A stretch of 64,000 nucleotides of DNA from Chlorokybus atmophyticus (Eukaryota > Streptophyta > Chlorokybophyceae > Chlorokybales > Chlorokybaceae). Made by a program: the position numbers and the translations under genes. The stretch covers positions 288,633 through 352,632 of the forward strand of contig RHPI01003009.1 in the NCBI GenBank assembly GCA_009103225.1, given 5' to 3'. The notes beneath the pieces are model-generated. The model worked only from the letters and a program-made list of their open reading frames with translations. It did not search any database and had not been told where the DNA came from. Positions 32,062 through 43,052 of this stretch are shown here, one piece after another (within the stretch, counting starts at the first letter, position 1; every line of letters begins with the position of its first letter).

Positions 32062-34229
32062 TGTTGCTCCTGCAGTTCCCCGCTCCTGACCCCGACAACA
32101 ACAAGTTCCTCACCGCCCACACGCACTGCACCCTCTCAACCCCTCTCCACTTTGCGCACAAGTCTAAGGCGCTATCCGTTCTACGGAAACCGCCTGCGGG
32201 ACGGCAGGAAGGTTCCCCTGCAGCCGCAACCTGCCCGGCACTGCACTAGGTAAACCGCCTGCCTTTAACGCCTGCATGCAAGTGAAAATGAACTGCATGC
32301 GGCGGATAATCGAGCTGAGCCGTCAACTCGCCGCTAGCCGGACGCGCCGGTCGAGCTGACCGGCGCAGCTCAAGGGGTGAGCTTGCTTGTCGGTCAGTAG
32401 GTCAGGGGCAAAGTAAGCATTGCGTTGAATAACCTGTTGTTGTCTCGGCCTTAAGACCGGTGCAAAACAGCGAGGTGGTGTCAGAGGGAGGGGTCTGGGG
32501 CGGGCCCAATCAGAGTTCGCGCAGAGATCGAGCGGATGCCGCCGAGAGCCATTGGCCCGCCCTTCGGTTGTGGAAAACGGCAACGGCAAACGGCGACAAC
32601 AGTGCCGCTGGTGGTCAATCTCATGGAGCTGAGGGCACCACGCCTTGTCATACCGGTAGGTTATGGCTCATTATTTCGGAGGCCTACTGGCACAGAATCT
32701 GAGTTGAAGCTTGACTTCAAGTCATTGTCGTATCAAGGCTTATACTATTCATAAAGGTTTATCAACGGCAATGCGTCGTGGGTCGTTTGTGGCACGCAAT
32801 TTGCGATGTGAGTTATCATATATGTAGACGAACGCATTATACTCAGACCTCGTTCTCAGCACAGCATGGGAGCCAAGCAAAGATGTGCTTGCACTGAGGT
32901 GTGCTTCTTTCGATCTATGCACGTTGTGCATACCGAGCATAAACCTCTCAATATGCACAGTTGCAAATCATTGCATTTAACTATACGCTGTGGATGTTGA
33001 ATATATCTTGGATGTATTAATAAAAGTTGGATAGTTATGCAGTGGTGGACCATTTAGCTGTGCTTAGATACTTTGTGCGTGTGCTTGTTTGTGCTGCATC
33101 AGGTGAAGTATGGCGGGAGGGAGATGTCTTCCCAAGCAAAGTGTGCATACATAGAGGGTGTGCATACATGGAGGTTGGACTGCATTACTCATTGTTTGAT
33201 ATGAATGGCCATAAAAAAGACTACCGTTGGTATCAGTAGTAATGGTCATCACCTTGTGCCACAATTTACTAAACAGCGATGATGATGCAAATATTTCATG
33301 TTGCCTTATGTTAATCTGGATCTGACAATTACACCTTTGCCTTAGCCCCGATCTAATCTGTCATTTGCTCTATCTCTTGCTTGTGTGTGCATTTGCGCAT
33401 ATCTACACTTTCGGCCCGTTTAAGATTGAGCTTGGCACAAGTTTAAAAGCTTTTATGCAAGTTGTGTATATGCGTATATGTATTCTTTATAAAATGCAAC
33501 ATTTTTATTGGTTGTTAAATCGCAGCACTTCGACACATCAGTACTCGATCCACTCAATACAGACGTTTCATGTTTTCTCTCTCTCATATATTTGAAATTG
33601 TATGTGAGACACATATCAAGTACATATATATGTGCATGGATTAAGCGCGCGCATTACATGCATGTATAGCATGCTTACTCCGACATGTCGTTAACATTTT
33701 GCTACACTTACTTGTCATTCAGATGGCTCATAAGTTATGGGCAATTAAAATTCAACCCACTTGTACGTGCATACAATATATTATCCTTATTACCTTTTCT
33801 AGCAGAAGAGCCTCGGCGAACGAGAGCAAACGCATGCATGTTTTTGATGGTGCATTGCGCATTCTGTGCATGCATACACTGTCAGTGTACACATAATATG
33901 AACATACACAAGGCGTGCATATATATAATATAATATACTATCGTATTGATTATTGTGGCATATCGCAAAAAAGAAAATCAATATGCAACGATTATGACTG
34001 CGAGTGCGGTGTCAACAAGTGCAAATATGTGCAGTGATGAAGCTATAGTCAATTCTGAGCATATTATATAACCTGAGTTACAATCATACCTTAATTATGC
34101 TTAACTTAATGGGACATATTAGGTTCATCCGATTGCAAACTTTATCTGAAAACAATGGCATACTACACTTAAGGTAGTATTGTGATGTCACGCTATGATA
34201 TTTTGATGATGTGAGTGACTGGCTTGGCT
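32062..34229. other. Lhca3 promoter and AT-rich desert
   Basis: The first 300-400 bases upstream of the Lhca3 start (32062 to about 32420) are GC-rich and are partly duplicated at 34632-35165, so they probably hold the promoter. No TATA box is obvious. From about 32750 to 34229 the sequence is AT-rich with no supported gene. Confidence 0.5.
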
Positions 34230-34234
34230 AGCCA

Positions 34235-34560
34235 GCGGCCAATCACCAAGGTGACGAATCTCACCATTGCTTGAGTAAGTAGCAGCCTCGGTCGGCAACA
34301 CATTACGAAGTGGCGAGACAAACAGTACTGCATGCTAATGCGCTATATAAACATTTTGTGGATCATCAAGCATAGACAAGGCAACAATTCCATGCAGAGA
34401 CGCAAAAGCCAATTGACACGACTGTGTCACACTCTTTAGCACCAGTAGTTGTGCATCATGTTGAGTGGCTTAAGACAAGTAAGTGAAAAGCGCTCATGTA
34501 CCAGCTGCTTGCATGAGCATTGTTACACCAAAATGGCAACTTTTGCTGGTTTTGATCAGA
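34235..34560. repeat. Duplicated tract, copy A
   Basis: This segment aligns with 35862-36185 in the same orientation. Shared blocks include GCAGCCTC, ACTGCATGC(T/A)AATGCGC, ACGCAAAAGCCAA(T/C)TGACA and ATGGCAAC(T/G)TTTGCTGG. Divergence is high, with many indels. Copy A has a TATA-like TATATAAA at 34344-34351, upstream of an ATG at 34458 that is soon followed by a strong splice-donor-like GTAAGTG. Confidence 0.6.
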
Positions 34561-34631
34561 ATGCACACAGCAAAATGATTGTGTGCTCTTTGATTTTGTT
34601 AACTAAGATCAACGTCCTACGAATGCATGCA

Positions 34632-35165
34632 CACAACGCGCGCGCGCGGGGGGCTAGGCTTACAAAGGATCTCATGAGGACTCTTGTTCAGAACTCTGGG
34701 TGTACGGTGATCACCGCGTACCCAAAGTTCATGACCGCGGCGGGCCATGGTGGTTTCACGTGGCGGCGGCCATTGCTATTGTTACTCTTTCCCGCTCTTA
34801 AGCCAGCCAGCAACAAGCTCTTTACCACCCACAACCACAACACATGCTCATTTCTGTGCACGTGCCAAAGTTTAAGGCACTATCCAATATTCCAAAATCG
34901 AATGTGTAAAAATTGATGAATCGGTCCATCCGATTCACAAATGATTTGTCAGTCTTCGTTGCGGCTTTTTGTCACCCGGTGCTACGCTACGCCAATCGCC
35001 TGCAACAACACCGCAAAGCGCATGCGGCCAATAATTGTGCCCTCCACTAGCTTACCAAACATGCTGCAGTTTAGCAGCTAAACGAGCTGACCCGCTTGGT
35101 GGCCGGGTTTGGAGCTATGCGTTGGTCATGCTTGACGAGCAAACCCTGCTTAAAGGCTAGTTATG
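34632..35165 (-). pseudogene. Decayed copy of Lhca3 5' end and promoter
   Basis: The block aligns with about 31950-32350, the Lhca3 promoter and first exon, in the same minus orientation. Shared stretches include GCGGGCCATGGTGGT, GCGGCGGCCATTG around the start codon, ACAAG(T/C)TC(C/T)T(C/T)ACC(G/A)CCCAC and TAAGGC(G/A)CTATCC in the promoter, with weaker matches (GCATGCGGC, CGAGCTGACC) further out. The coding part after the ATG reads MAAAT and then hits a stop. No later exon follows. It is a truncated gene-start relic, not a gene. Confidence 0.75.
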
Positions 35166-35861
35166 GAGCTATGCGTTGGTAAGAGCAATGTTATTACCAA
35201 ACCATATACCCTCAATTACAATTGTTAACTTAACGACCTGCATGCATGACTTAATGGCACAATTCTCATCACGCCTTTGGCACGTTACAAAAAAAGTAAT
35301 ACCACCGCATTCATTTTCATGTCATATAGGTTGATGCACCGCAGGTACAAGACATATGCAACGGATTGAATTGCAACCACACACGCTGTGTGGCAGATGA
35401 TTGCGCATTCATGTGCATGTTTGCATGACTGACGGGGTGCTAGCAGTAGTGTGGGTAGTGAGTGAGGTGAAGTAGAAAATTAGCCCGGCGGTGTTAGTGT
35501 ACAGAGTATGCACGTGATGTATGTAGCATGCACGACACATGCATGGACACTTCACCACAACCACACTCACCACTATCACGACCACCGTGTATGGAATATC
35601 TGTCGTATAAAAGTGATTGCTATGACCAGCACTATGCATGAGCCATTCTGTTGCGTATTGTTTGTACAAGCAAGCAATCACACCACAACCAAGACAAGGC
35701 CTTGGGAAGTTCAACAATATGTGCACTTGCTAGCTATCTATGTGCGCTAGCTTTGTGCATGCAAGGTGGGGCGGGGGCAAGCAGAGCCAGGGTATACACT
35801 ATACGCATGGTGTCATGCTTTATAACGTATAATATAGTATTCAAGGATTGTGTGAACATTG

Positions 35862-36185
35862 TTGCAAGCGAGCAAGTGGCTAAGTCAAATGCAGCCTCAA
35901 TTGGTGACATTAGTGGCAAGATAAACAATACTGCATGCAAATGCGCAAATCATACACCTTACACATTACAAGGTGCAGACCGGCCAACAACTCCAGGCAC
36001 TGATTCATAACGCAAAAGCCAACTGACATGACTTTATCACACCATTCACCACTAGCAGATGTGCAACATGTTTGGTGGCCTCAAAAGAGGACACACAAAG
36101 CGATCCTATAGCGGCTCACAACAACTTCCCGTGAGCAGCGTGACACCAATATGGCAACGTTTGCTGGTTGCAGTTATGGTGCTAG
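35862..36185. repeat. Duplicated tract, copy B
   Basis: Second copy of the tract at 34235-34560, same orientation, about 1.6 kb away. The two copies flank the Lhca3 relic, so one segmental event may have duplicated or inserted the whole stretch. Copy B carries the small ORF at 36059-36256. Confidence 0.6.
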
Positions 36186-36256
36186 GCGCGGCAGGTCGTG
36201 TACTCTTTGGATCCAACCCATCAGATGTCCTGCATCCTGCGAACGAATGCACATAA
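36059..36256 (+). CDS. Small ORF with one predicted membrane helix
   Basis: An open frame of 65 codons begins within copy B of the duplicated tract (MCNMFGGLKRGHTKRS) and has a hydrophobic stretch near residues 33-50 (LLVAVMVLGAAGRVLF) after a basic N-terminus. In copy A the same start region (MCIMLSGLRQ, then KRS) is partly conserved and then the frame diverges. There is no family match that I recognise. It could be a real micro-gene, a first exon, or chance. Confidence 0.3.
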   Translation: MCNMFGGLKRGHTKRSYSGSQQLPVSSVTPIWQRLLVAVMVLGAAGRVLFGSNPSDVLHPANECT

Positions 36257-36609
36257 GGAGCAACGTCAGTTGAGAAGAAAGGCATGCAGCTAGGGGATGT
36301 TGCTAATGGTAACGGTGATGATACACTACGTATGTCTTAGATGGCGAGCACAGACATAGCAATGTCACAGAGTTGTCACCATAGACACAGCGCCATGTTC
36401 CATGCCTGGTTAAGACTACATATGTGTAAGTCAGGCTGTGCACCGAGGGCACAGCCTGTCTTTTTGTGGACACCAAATGCAGCTTACCTGTGTTATTGCA
36501 CAACTGATGGCTGAAAGGCCATGACGAGACGCTTCACCACACAAACCCTCAATGACCCCTCTTCAACCTGCTGTAGACCTTACAGCAACCTGCACCATGC
36601 AGCACCCCT

Positions 36610-38989
36610 CTAGTCTACAATGAAAGAGTCGGTTCTAATGAAGTCCAGTCCATGCAGGGAACTTGCAGCAGGGTCGTCATCAGTGGCGAAGCGCATCTGT
36701 AGTTGGAAACAGCTTACATTATGTAACTTGTCACACGTGACATCACGAGCAGTACTTGCAACCGGTGCAACAGCACTCCACTTGACGCACAGCACCATAG
36801 CACACATTGCAAGTACATACGTCTGCGTCATTGAGGTCAACGCCCTTTGTCTTCAACACCTCAATAAAGTGCTCAAAGCAGTCCCGTGTAGGCTTGTAAT
36901 GTCCGGAATGAGCTAGAATGCGCTGCAACACAGTGACTGTCACCCATACGAATATGCGCAAAAAGTTGAAAGTATCATGTTGCATGTGCGGTCACAATGC
37001 TTGCAGTAGTGAAGTTCATGTGACCACAGCTGCGGGTTACCTTGAGTTTCCCTTCAGAGTCAGTCTCCAGTCGGCCAGCGGCAACGGCAGCTCCTCCGCT
37101 CAGAAAACTGGAGTGTTGAAAGATGCCCTTCTGCTTCTGTTATAGGGACAACAGCGATGTGGGTCATTACTATGATGCAGTGCAGCCGAGCACGCAGTAC
37201 GCACCGTGTGGACATACAGGGTGCCCTTGGTATCCATGACGAAAATGTACTTCAGCGAGGGCTGAGTGACCAAAGGAGCGCCAGTGTCATGCACAACCAA
37301 CCGGCCGTCGATGATGTCCACTTGGTACTTGGACCGTTGGCCCTACATACACAACAAATCAATCTTCTCAACTGCAACACAGGCTGCCCGACATGCAACT
37401 GTAAAGAGCAGCGCTGCATGTCGTTATGCCACCACTCACTGGTCCAAGGTAGGCAATCAACTGCTTTCTTAGCTTTTCCCTTGAGCATTCATCGCTTTCA
37501 ACATCAACACCCTCACCGCAGTCCAACCTAAAGTGGCAATGCATGTCACAACACACCGCATTTAAGCTGTACAAACATACAACACGCAATGCAACCCACC
37601 AGTAAAAAAAGGGTTCCTGCGTCGGGCTGTCAAGCCACAGCTTGTAGTAAATGTGCAGGTTGTGGCCATATCGATGCTTCGAGTCCACCGCTTCCAGCCA
37701 GTGCTCAAGAGACAACTGCCTGGCAAACTCGTCCTGTGACAAGCCCCGGCCTACCACAGCCGCTTTGCGCGCGCTTCGCTGCCAATTGCTGCGTGCTATT
37801 TCAGAGCGGATGTCACCCGCTGCGCTCGTTCTGCGCGACGAAGATGATGCCAGCAAGCGGGCACTCTCAAGTATGGGCCACCTGCCAACATGAGAGCATA
37901 AGCACCCATGCATGTGGACAACATTGCACACGGAAGCTTGCCAATTTATCAAGCGACTGCCAGCTAGCATGCTCGGCAGCATAAACACCCGAGGCATTAC
38001 CATAAGGCGTTGTGCTTGCTTAGGAAATGTCCGCTGAGCTCCCTTCTTACGCGGTAGCCCCTGTACAAGCGTTGTATTCGAGTCGCAGCTACCGAAGCCA
38101 GCGCACCATGCTTCATGCTGTAAGATCGGCTGAGCACAATGGCACCATCATCGGGACCATTGCCTTCGACGCCAATTGGACTGCTACCGCCATTGCATGC
38201 TTGATCTTCGTGCTGTGGAGTTGGCGCTTGCTCTACAGCAGGCTGATGGTGCACTCCATTCTCCTCAGTGCATGCTACTGCAGCACTATCAACATCTTGT
38301 CTCTGCTGATTGCACTCCATCCCAAGTGCACTTGTGGATGCAAGAATTTGACAATCACTACGAGGCGCTTGGGGAGGGGCAGCCAGTCTTCCACCTGTGC
38401 AGACAATTAGCTTAGGTTTGGCAGGGCTGCAAGTTGGGTAAACACGAATCTACAGCCAGCACTTGCAGAACAGTCTCGGTCCTGTCGTGCGGCCAGCGAC
38501 GTCTCCGGCCGCTCATCAGGCCACGTACTTTGTGCTCTATGTGTATGCCTGAGCCTCGCAGGCTTTTGTGCTGCGCAACGTGTGGCCGTTATGCCAGGCT
38601 ATGCTACAAGTTGCGGCATGCATGCGCCTGTGCTTCGCAAGCATGAGCTCACCAATCTTACAACCGCGACACAGCCCCACCCAGCCCTCTACGACCCGCC
38701 AACTACGCTAGATTACGTTTCAGACTATGCAACAACATGAGAGCAAGCTCACCTCGGCACTCCAATTCGCCGCTGCTCTGAGAGCTCTCCAACTTTCGAC
38801 CAAGACTGTAGCAGCAGACGGCGGTGGCGCAGTGAACAGCAACTCTCTCGCCCACCACCTTCGCCGCACTCTCGCCGCCGTCGCCGCCACTGGTTTAGGC
38901 TACGACTTACCAGCAGCCTGCTGCCGCCGCAGAGTCTGCGGCGCAGACTGTGTTCGCTGCGCAGGCTGCGTGCCGGTTGCCGACGCCAT
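36610..38989 (-). CDS. IQM-type calmodulin-binding protein
   Basis: Eight exons (38989-38911, 38394-38001, 37863-37600, 37527-37440, 37342-37205, 37136-37041, 36922-36821, 36696-36610) join in phase to 415 residues. The IQ motif IQRLYRGYRVRR lies near 133-144, the calmodulin-binding site of the plant IQM family. It is followed by the family signatures WLEAVDSKHRYGHNLH, PFFYWLDCGEG, YIFVMDTKGTLYV, GIFQHSSFLSGGAAVAAGRL and AHSGHYKPT. IQM proteins in land plants act in calcium signalling, and one regulates catalase, but the biochemical activity is unclear. The short first exon is inferred from a strong donor (CTGGTAAGT) and phase agreement. A start at the ATG at 38320 is the alternative. Confidence 0.88.
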
Positions 38990-39117
38990 AGCGATACTTC
39001 CTAGGCGATACTTTCTATATCCAGTACGCGCGGATGAACAAACTAAAGGGGCGTTGGGATCCACGGCCTGACTTCGATTCAATTTGACATTCTGAATGGG
39101 TTGAGGGCCTCAAGTTG

Positions 39118-39142
39118 AGGCCTACCGGTCTCCGGTAGGCCT
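39118..39142. repeat. Perfect 11-bp stem, 3-base loop
   Basis: AGGCCTACCGG and its inverted copy flank a TCT loop. It lies about 130 bases upstream of the proposed IQM start codon, so it may be in that gene's promoter or 5' UTR. It could also be a free-standing fold-back. Confidence 0.65.
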
Positions 39143-39998
39143 ACTTAGCTCCAATACGTGGAATGGTGTCACCACTTCATCTGCACTCACCACGATGTTG
39201 CACTTCCACCTTTTGTATTCGGTTTCCACAGTTCAGTATACTTCAGTTTGCTTCAATATACTTCAGTAAAGGGTAAACACGCCAATACAGACTTTTTTGT
39301 ATCATGCGTTGCTTTTTATATAAGTGTTGGTTTGATAGGTTTATAATGTGCGTGAATATGAAAGTTATACAATACAAGTTGTTCAACTTGTCAAGGCTAA
39401 GATTAAGAAAACAATATATGCATGTAGCAACTTTTTGTGTGCATCAACGGTTCGATACATCATGTTGAGAGTTCGTGTTATCATATTTCAACACGTTTAG
39501 CAGTAGAATGCACATTCATACAATGAGGTGCTTCATGCAATTATTAGATGAACGCATTGTTGTAACTACAGACAACACCATACAGTTTGCACTCGCATGC
39601 CCATGTTTGTGAATGCAGCCATTGCAAGTTTGGGTAGGCATGCGAACAATCACAAGAACAAACTATCTTAACGCATCACAATTACGCAGCCTGCTACCAA
39701 CGACAATGCACGCCGCACGGACCCTCGGTGTTTTCGATAAAGTGTACATCGTTTGCAAGCGTCAGTCACATCAAGCAGGCAGAAATCGCCAACAACTCGC
39801 GCGGCTACAAGCGTGTTCTTACCCGTCCGTCCGCCGCGCACGTCGCCGCCCTCCGCCGGTGTCGTAGACAGGAGGCGGCTAGGCACGGCAACAACAAGTG
39901 AGCTGCCAGCCACCTGCCTTCTCTTGTTTGCGTAATCGCAACCTGCTGTCGCAACCTGCTCGCTGCTGAGTTAGGGTTTGGTTGGGTTGGTGAGCGGC
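39143..39998. other. Intergenic region between divergent genes
   Basis: AT-rich from 39200 to about 39650, then GC-rising towards the cysteine synthase start. It presumably holds the promoters of IQM (-) and cysteine synthase (+). No ORF is supported. Confidence 0.5.
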
Positions 39999-41800
39999 AT
40001 GGCTGCGGTGGCGGGGCCGGCGCAGCTGCTGCTGGGACCGCCGCCGACAGGGTTGTCGTCTTCCTCCCCGTCGTCCTCTCTGTCCACCACCTCATTTCTC
40101 CCGCACAGGACGAGAAGGCGACCGCCGCCCTGGCAGACATTGCCCAGTGCGTGGTCCACTCCCGCCTCATCGTCTGCCTCCTCCACCGCTTCTTTGCCCT
40201 CTTCCTCCTCGTTCAAGCTTGGCCCCTCCCGCTCTCATGCCAACAGGTAGGTAGTTGCAGTAGCCTTTGTTGCTTTGCTGGCTAGCTGCTTGATGTTCAC
40301 GCCATGTATGGCAAGAAGAAGCTCTTTCTAACATTCATGCAGGCAGGGGCGGCGGTTACGACAGGGGGCAGGGAGGAGGGCTGCGGTGAGGGCTGCAGCC
40401 ACCACAGAGGAGGAGTTGATAAGGCCAGATGCTGTAGCATGTGGAGCGGCAGGGCCGAGGCCGGAAGGCACGCGCATCCGCCATGATGTCCTGCAGCTCA
40501 TTGGCCGCACGCCCATGGTCATGCTCAACAAAGTGACCCGAGAGGTGAGTGTGTTGCTTGCCTTCTAAGCATTGCTGTCATGGGTTGTACATATAGTTGT
40601 GTTTACCTGCTCACCAACCAATACATGTGTAACAAACCTTGCAGTTCTGTTGTGCTCCATGTGGTTCATACACGTGTGCAATGAATGTTTTCCAATGCTT
40701 CAGTCTCAGTTTTATTTAATGCTTTTTCGTACCCTCAGATTAGCATAGTCTTGCAAGTGACAGGCGTACAGTGCTCAGCTGGCATAGTGCAGTTCCACTT
40801 TCTGCAGGGCTAGTTGCGATCATGATATGTGCTAAACAAATGTTTGTTGTTGCAGGCACGATGTGTTGCACGCATTGCTTGCAAGCTAGAGCTGGCAGAA
40901 CCGTGTGTGTCCGTGAAAGATCGAATTGGGTACGCAATGGTTCTGGCAGCAGAGCGGGAGGGTCTGATCTCCCCCGGCAGGACAACGCTGGTCGAGCCCA
41001 CCTCCGGCAATACTGGCGTGGGGCTGGCCTTCGTGGCCGCTGCACGGAAGTACGACCTTATTTTGACCATGCCCGAGACAATGTCGCTGGAGCGCCGCAT
41101 CCTGCTGCAGGCGTTCGGGGCGCGCGTGGTGCTCACGCCAGGGCGTCTGGGCATGCGCGGCGCAATCGCCCAGGCGGAGCAGATTGTGGCTTCAACACCT
41201 GGCGCGTTCATGCCTCAACAGTTCCGCAACCCCGCCAACCCGCAGGTGCATTACGACACCACGGGTCCCGAGATCTGGGAGGCCACGCATGGCGACATTG
41301 ACGTGCTCGTGGCCGGGGTCGGGACGGGCGGCACCATAACAGGCGTCTCGCGCTACATCAAGGACCCCGCGCGCAAGCCCAGCCTGCAGGTTGTGGCGGT
41401 GGAGCCTTCAGAGTCTCCGGTGCTCTCTGGTGGCCGCCCAGGATATCACCAGATCCAGGGCATTGGGGCGGGCTTTGTCCCCGAGGTCCTGGACATGTCT
41501 ATAGTGGACGAGGTCTTCAAGGTCACTGGGCGGGAGTCCGTGCAGATGGCTCGCACGCTTGCGAAGGAGGAAGGCATCCTGTGTGGCATTTCCTCGGGGG
41601 CGGCAGTGGTTGCGGCACTGGAGATAGGCAAGCGCTCTGAGAATGCAGGCAAGCTGATTGTGGTGGTGCTTCCGTCCTTTGGCGAGCGCTACCTCTCCAC
41701 TGTGCTGTTCAAGGAGCTTTGGGCAGAGGACCGGACATCTGAAGATAAGCTGCCCCCATCCTGGCGCAACACTGAGCACATCTTTGGCGGTGCCGGCTAA
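39999..41800 (+). CDS. OASTL: O-acetylserine (thiol)lyase / cysteine synthase
   Basis: Exons 39999-40246, 40343-40544 and 40856-41800 join in phase to 464 residues. The enzyme makes cysteine from O-acetylserine and sulfide using pyridoxal phosphate. Lys171 in CVSVKDRIG is the Schiff-base lysine. The asparagine loop TSGNTG (199-204) binds substrate, GTGGT (306-310) holds the cofactor phosphate, and GISSGAA carries the pyridine-contacting Ser. The first ~130 residues are Ser/Pro/Ala/Arg-rich with few acids, a long plastid or mitochondrial transit peptide. The catalytic part starts at [15 protein letters not shown]. The last exon alone encodes two thirds of the protein without an intron. The C-terminus is extended by about 20 residues beyond FKEL. 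Confidence 0.95.
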
Positions 41801-43052
41801 AGCAAACATGTGAACTGATGGTGGTGGAGGTGGTGGTAATGCGAAGTGATGAACATTGCTTCTGTCTTGGCTTCCACTCTGCCAAGTCAGTGTCATTGTT
41901 ATGGCAAAGCGTTTTGCGATGACAGTGCGCACTGACTTTTTTGTGACGACTGCGTATGTACGCTGCACATGCGACCTGTAGATTAGCCTGTGCATACATC
42001 TACAAGCCGTGTTATATAGATGTGTAACTGCAATTGCTGTATATAAGGGTACCACACATTGCTGAAGCCTGCCTGCTCACTTTGGAAACACCCAATTTGC
42101 GCTGCTGAAACTGAGGCCATGCATAAACCATGTGGCTGACTGCCAGTCATCAGTTCCTGCTCCATGAGTCGAGGGCCCGCTGTACGAAATCAGCTTGTGC
42201 ACATAGTAGCACACCCCTTTTGTACACTTAGGCTTCATTCAGCTCCTAGGTTACCAAGCTCTTGGGTCTGGTAACCTGCAACTACTGCCTGTGTAAACTC
42301 GTGTAATCAGTAGTGTACACTCGCCTTTGACACCGCTTCGATTCATTGCACAAGCCATGTGACCGCCAGCTCATCAGGTTTGTCGGTCAGTGGAACTCAG
42401 GTCTGTGCCTGTTGCACGCGTTGTGTGCTGTTCTTCGACCGTGAGGTGCGCCGCAGACTGAAGTATTGTAAAGTTACCAAGTCGGGCGCCATTGCCGTCC
42501 ATGTCTGCACGGGCTCAAAGTGGTGAAGCACAGCAAAGTTAGGCGTTGCAACAATATTGGACAGTTCTTCGTGAAGAACTGCACATTAGCTTCAAGGTCA
42601 AGGGACCTTCAAGCTTATGTTACATACTCCAGAACACATAACCCTTGTTGATTGTCTGACTAGCGATTTGCATCCTTATCTAAAACACTTGCATCCTCCT
42701 TGATACCATATACTGCGTCTTAGCCTGCTGTGCTGAGCATGCATCTGCTAAGTATTGCAGAAGGTGCTACCAATTATGACACCAAACAGCCCGACCATGC
42801 AGCTCAGGTCGGATGCCACAATGTCCATCCACCTACGCTATATCCTTTGGGACAGCAAAGCATACTGCAATCTGGCCGCGAGTCACGCCCATTGCGTAAT
42901 ACACAATTAGTTGCATTGGCTACAACGCGCAGCTTCATTTGGAATGTAGAATATAACAAACACATGCAAACAGCCAAAACTCAACAAGTAATCTAACTGC
43001 ATACCCTGTACACAAAACTGTGAGCCATAACTCCGAACAGATGTCCCAACTG
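41801..43052. other. Intergenic region between convergent genes
   Basis: Between the ends of cysteine synthase (+) and the NUDCD1 homologue (-). No ORF with recognisable motif or codon bias. It presumably contains both 3' UTRs. Confidence 0.55.
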
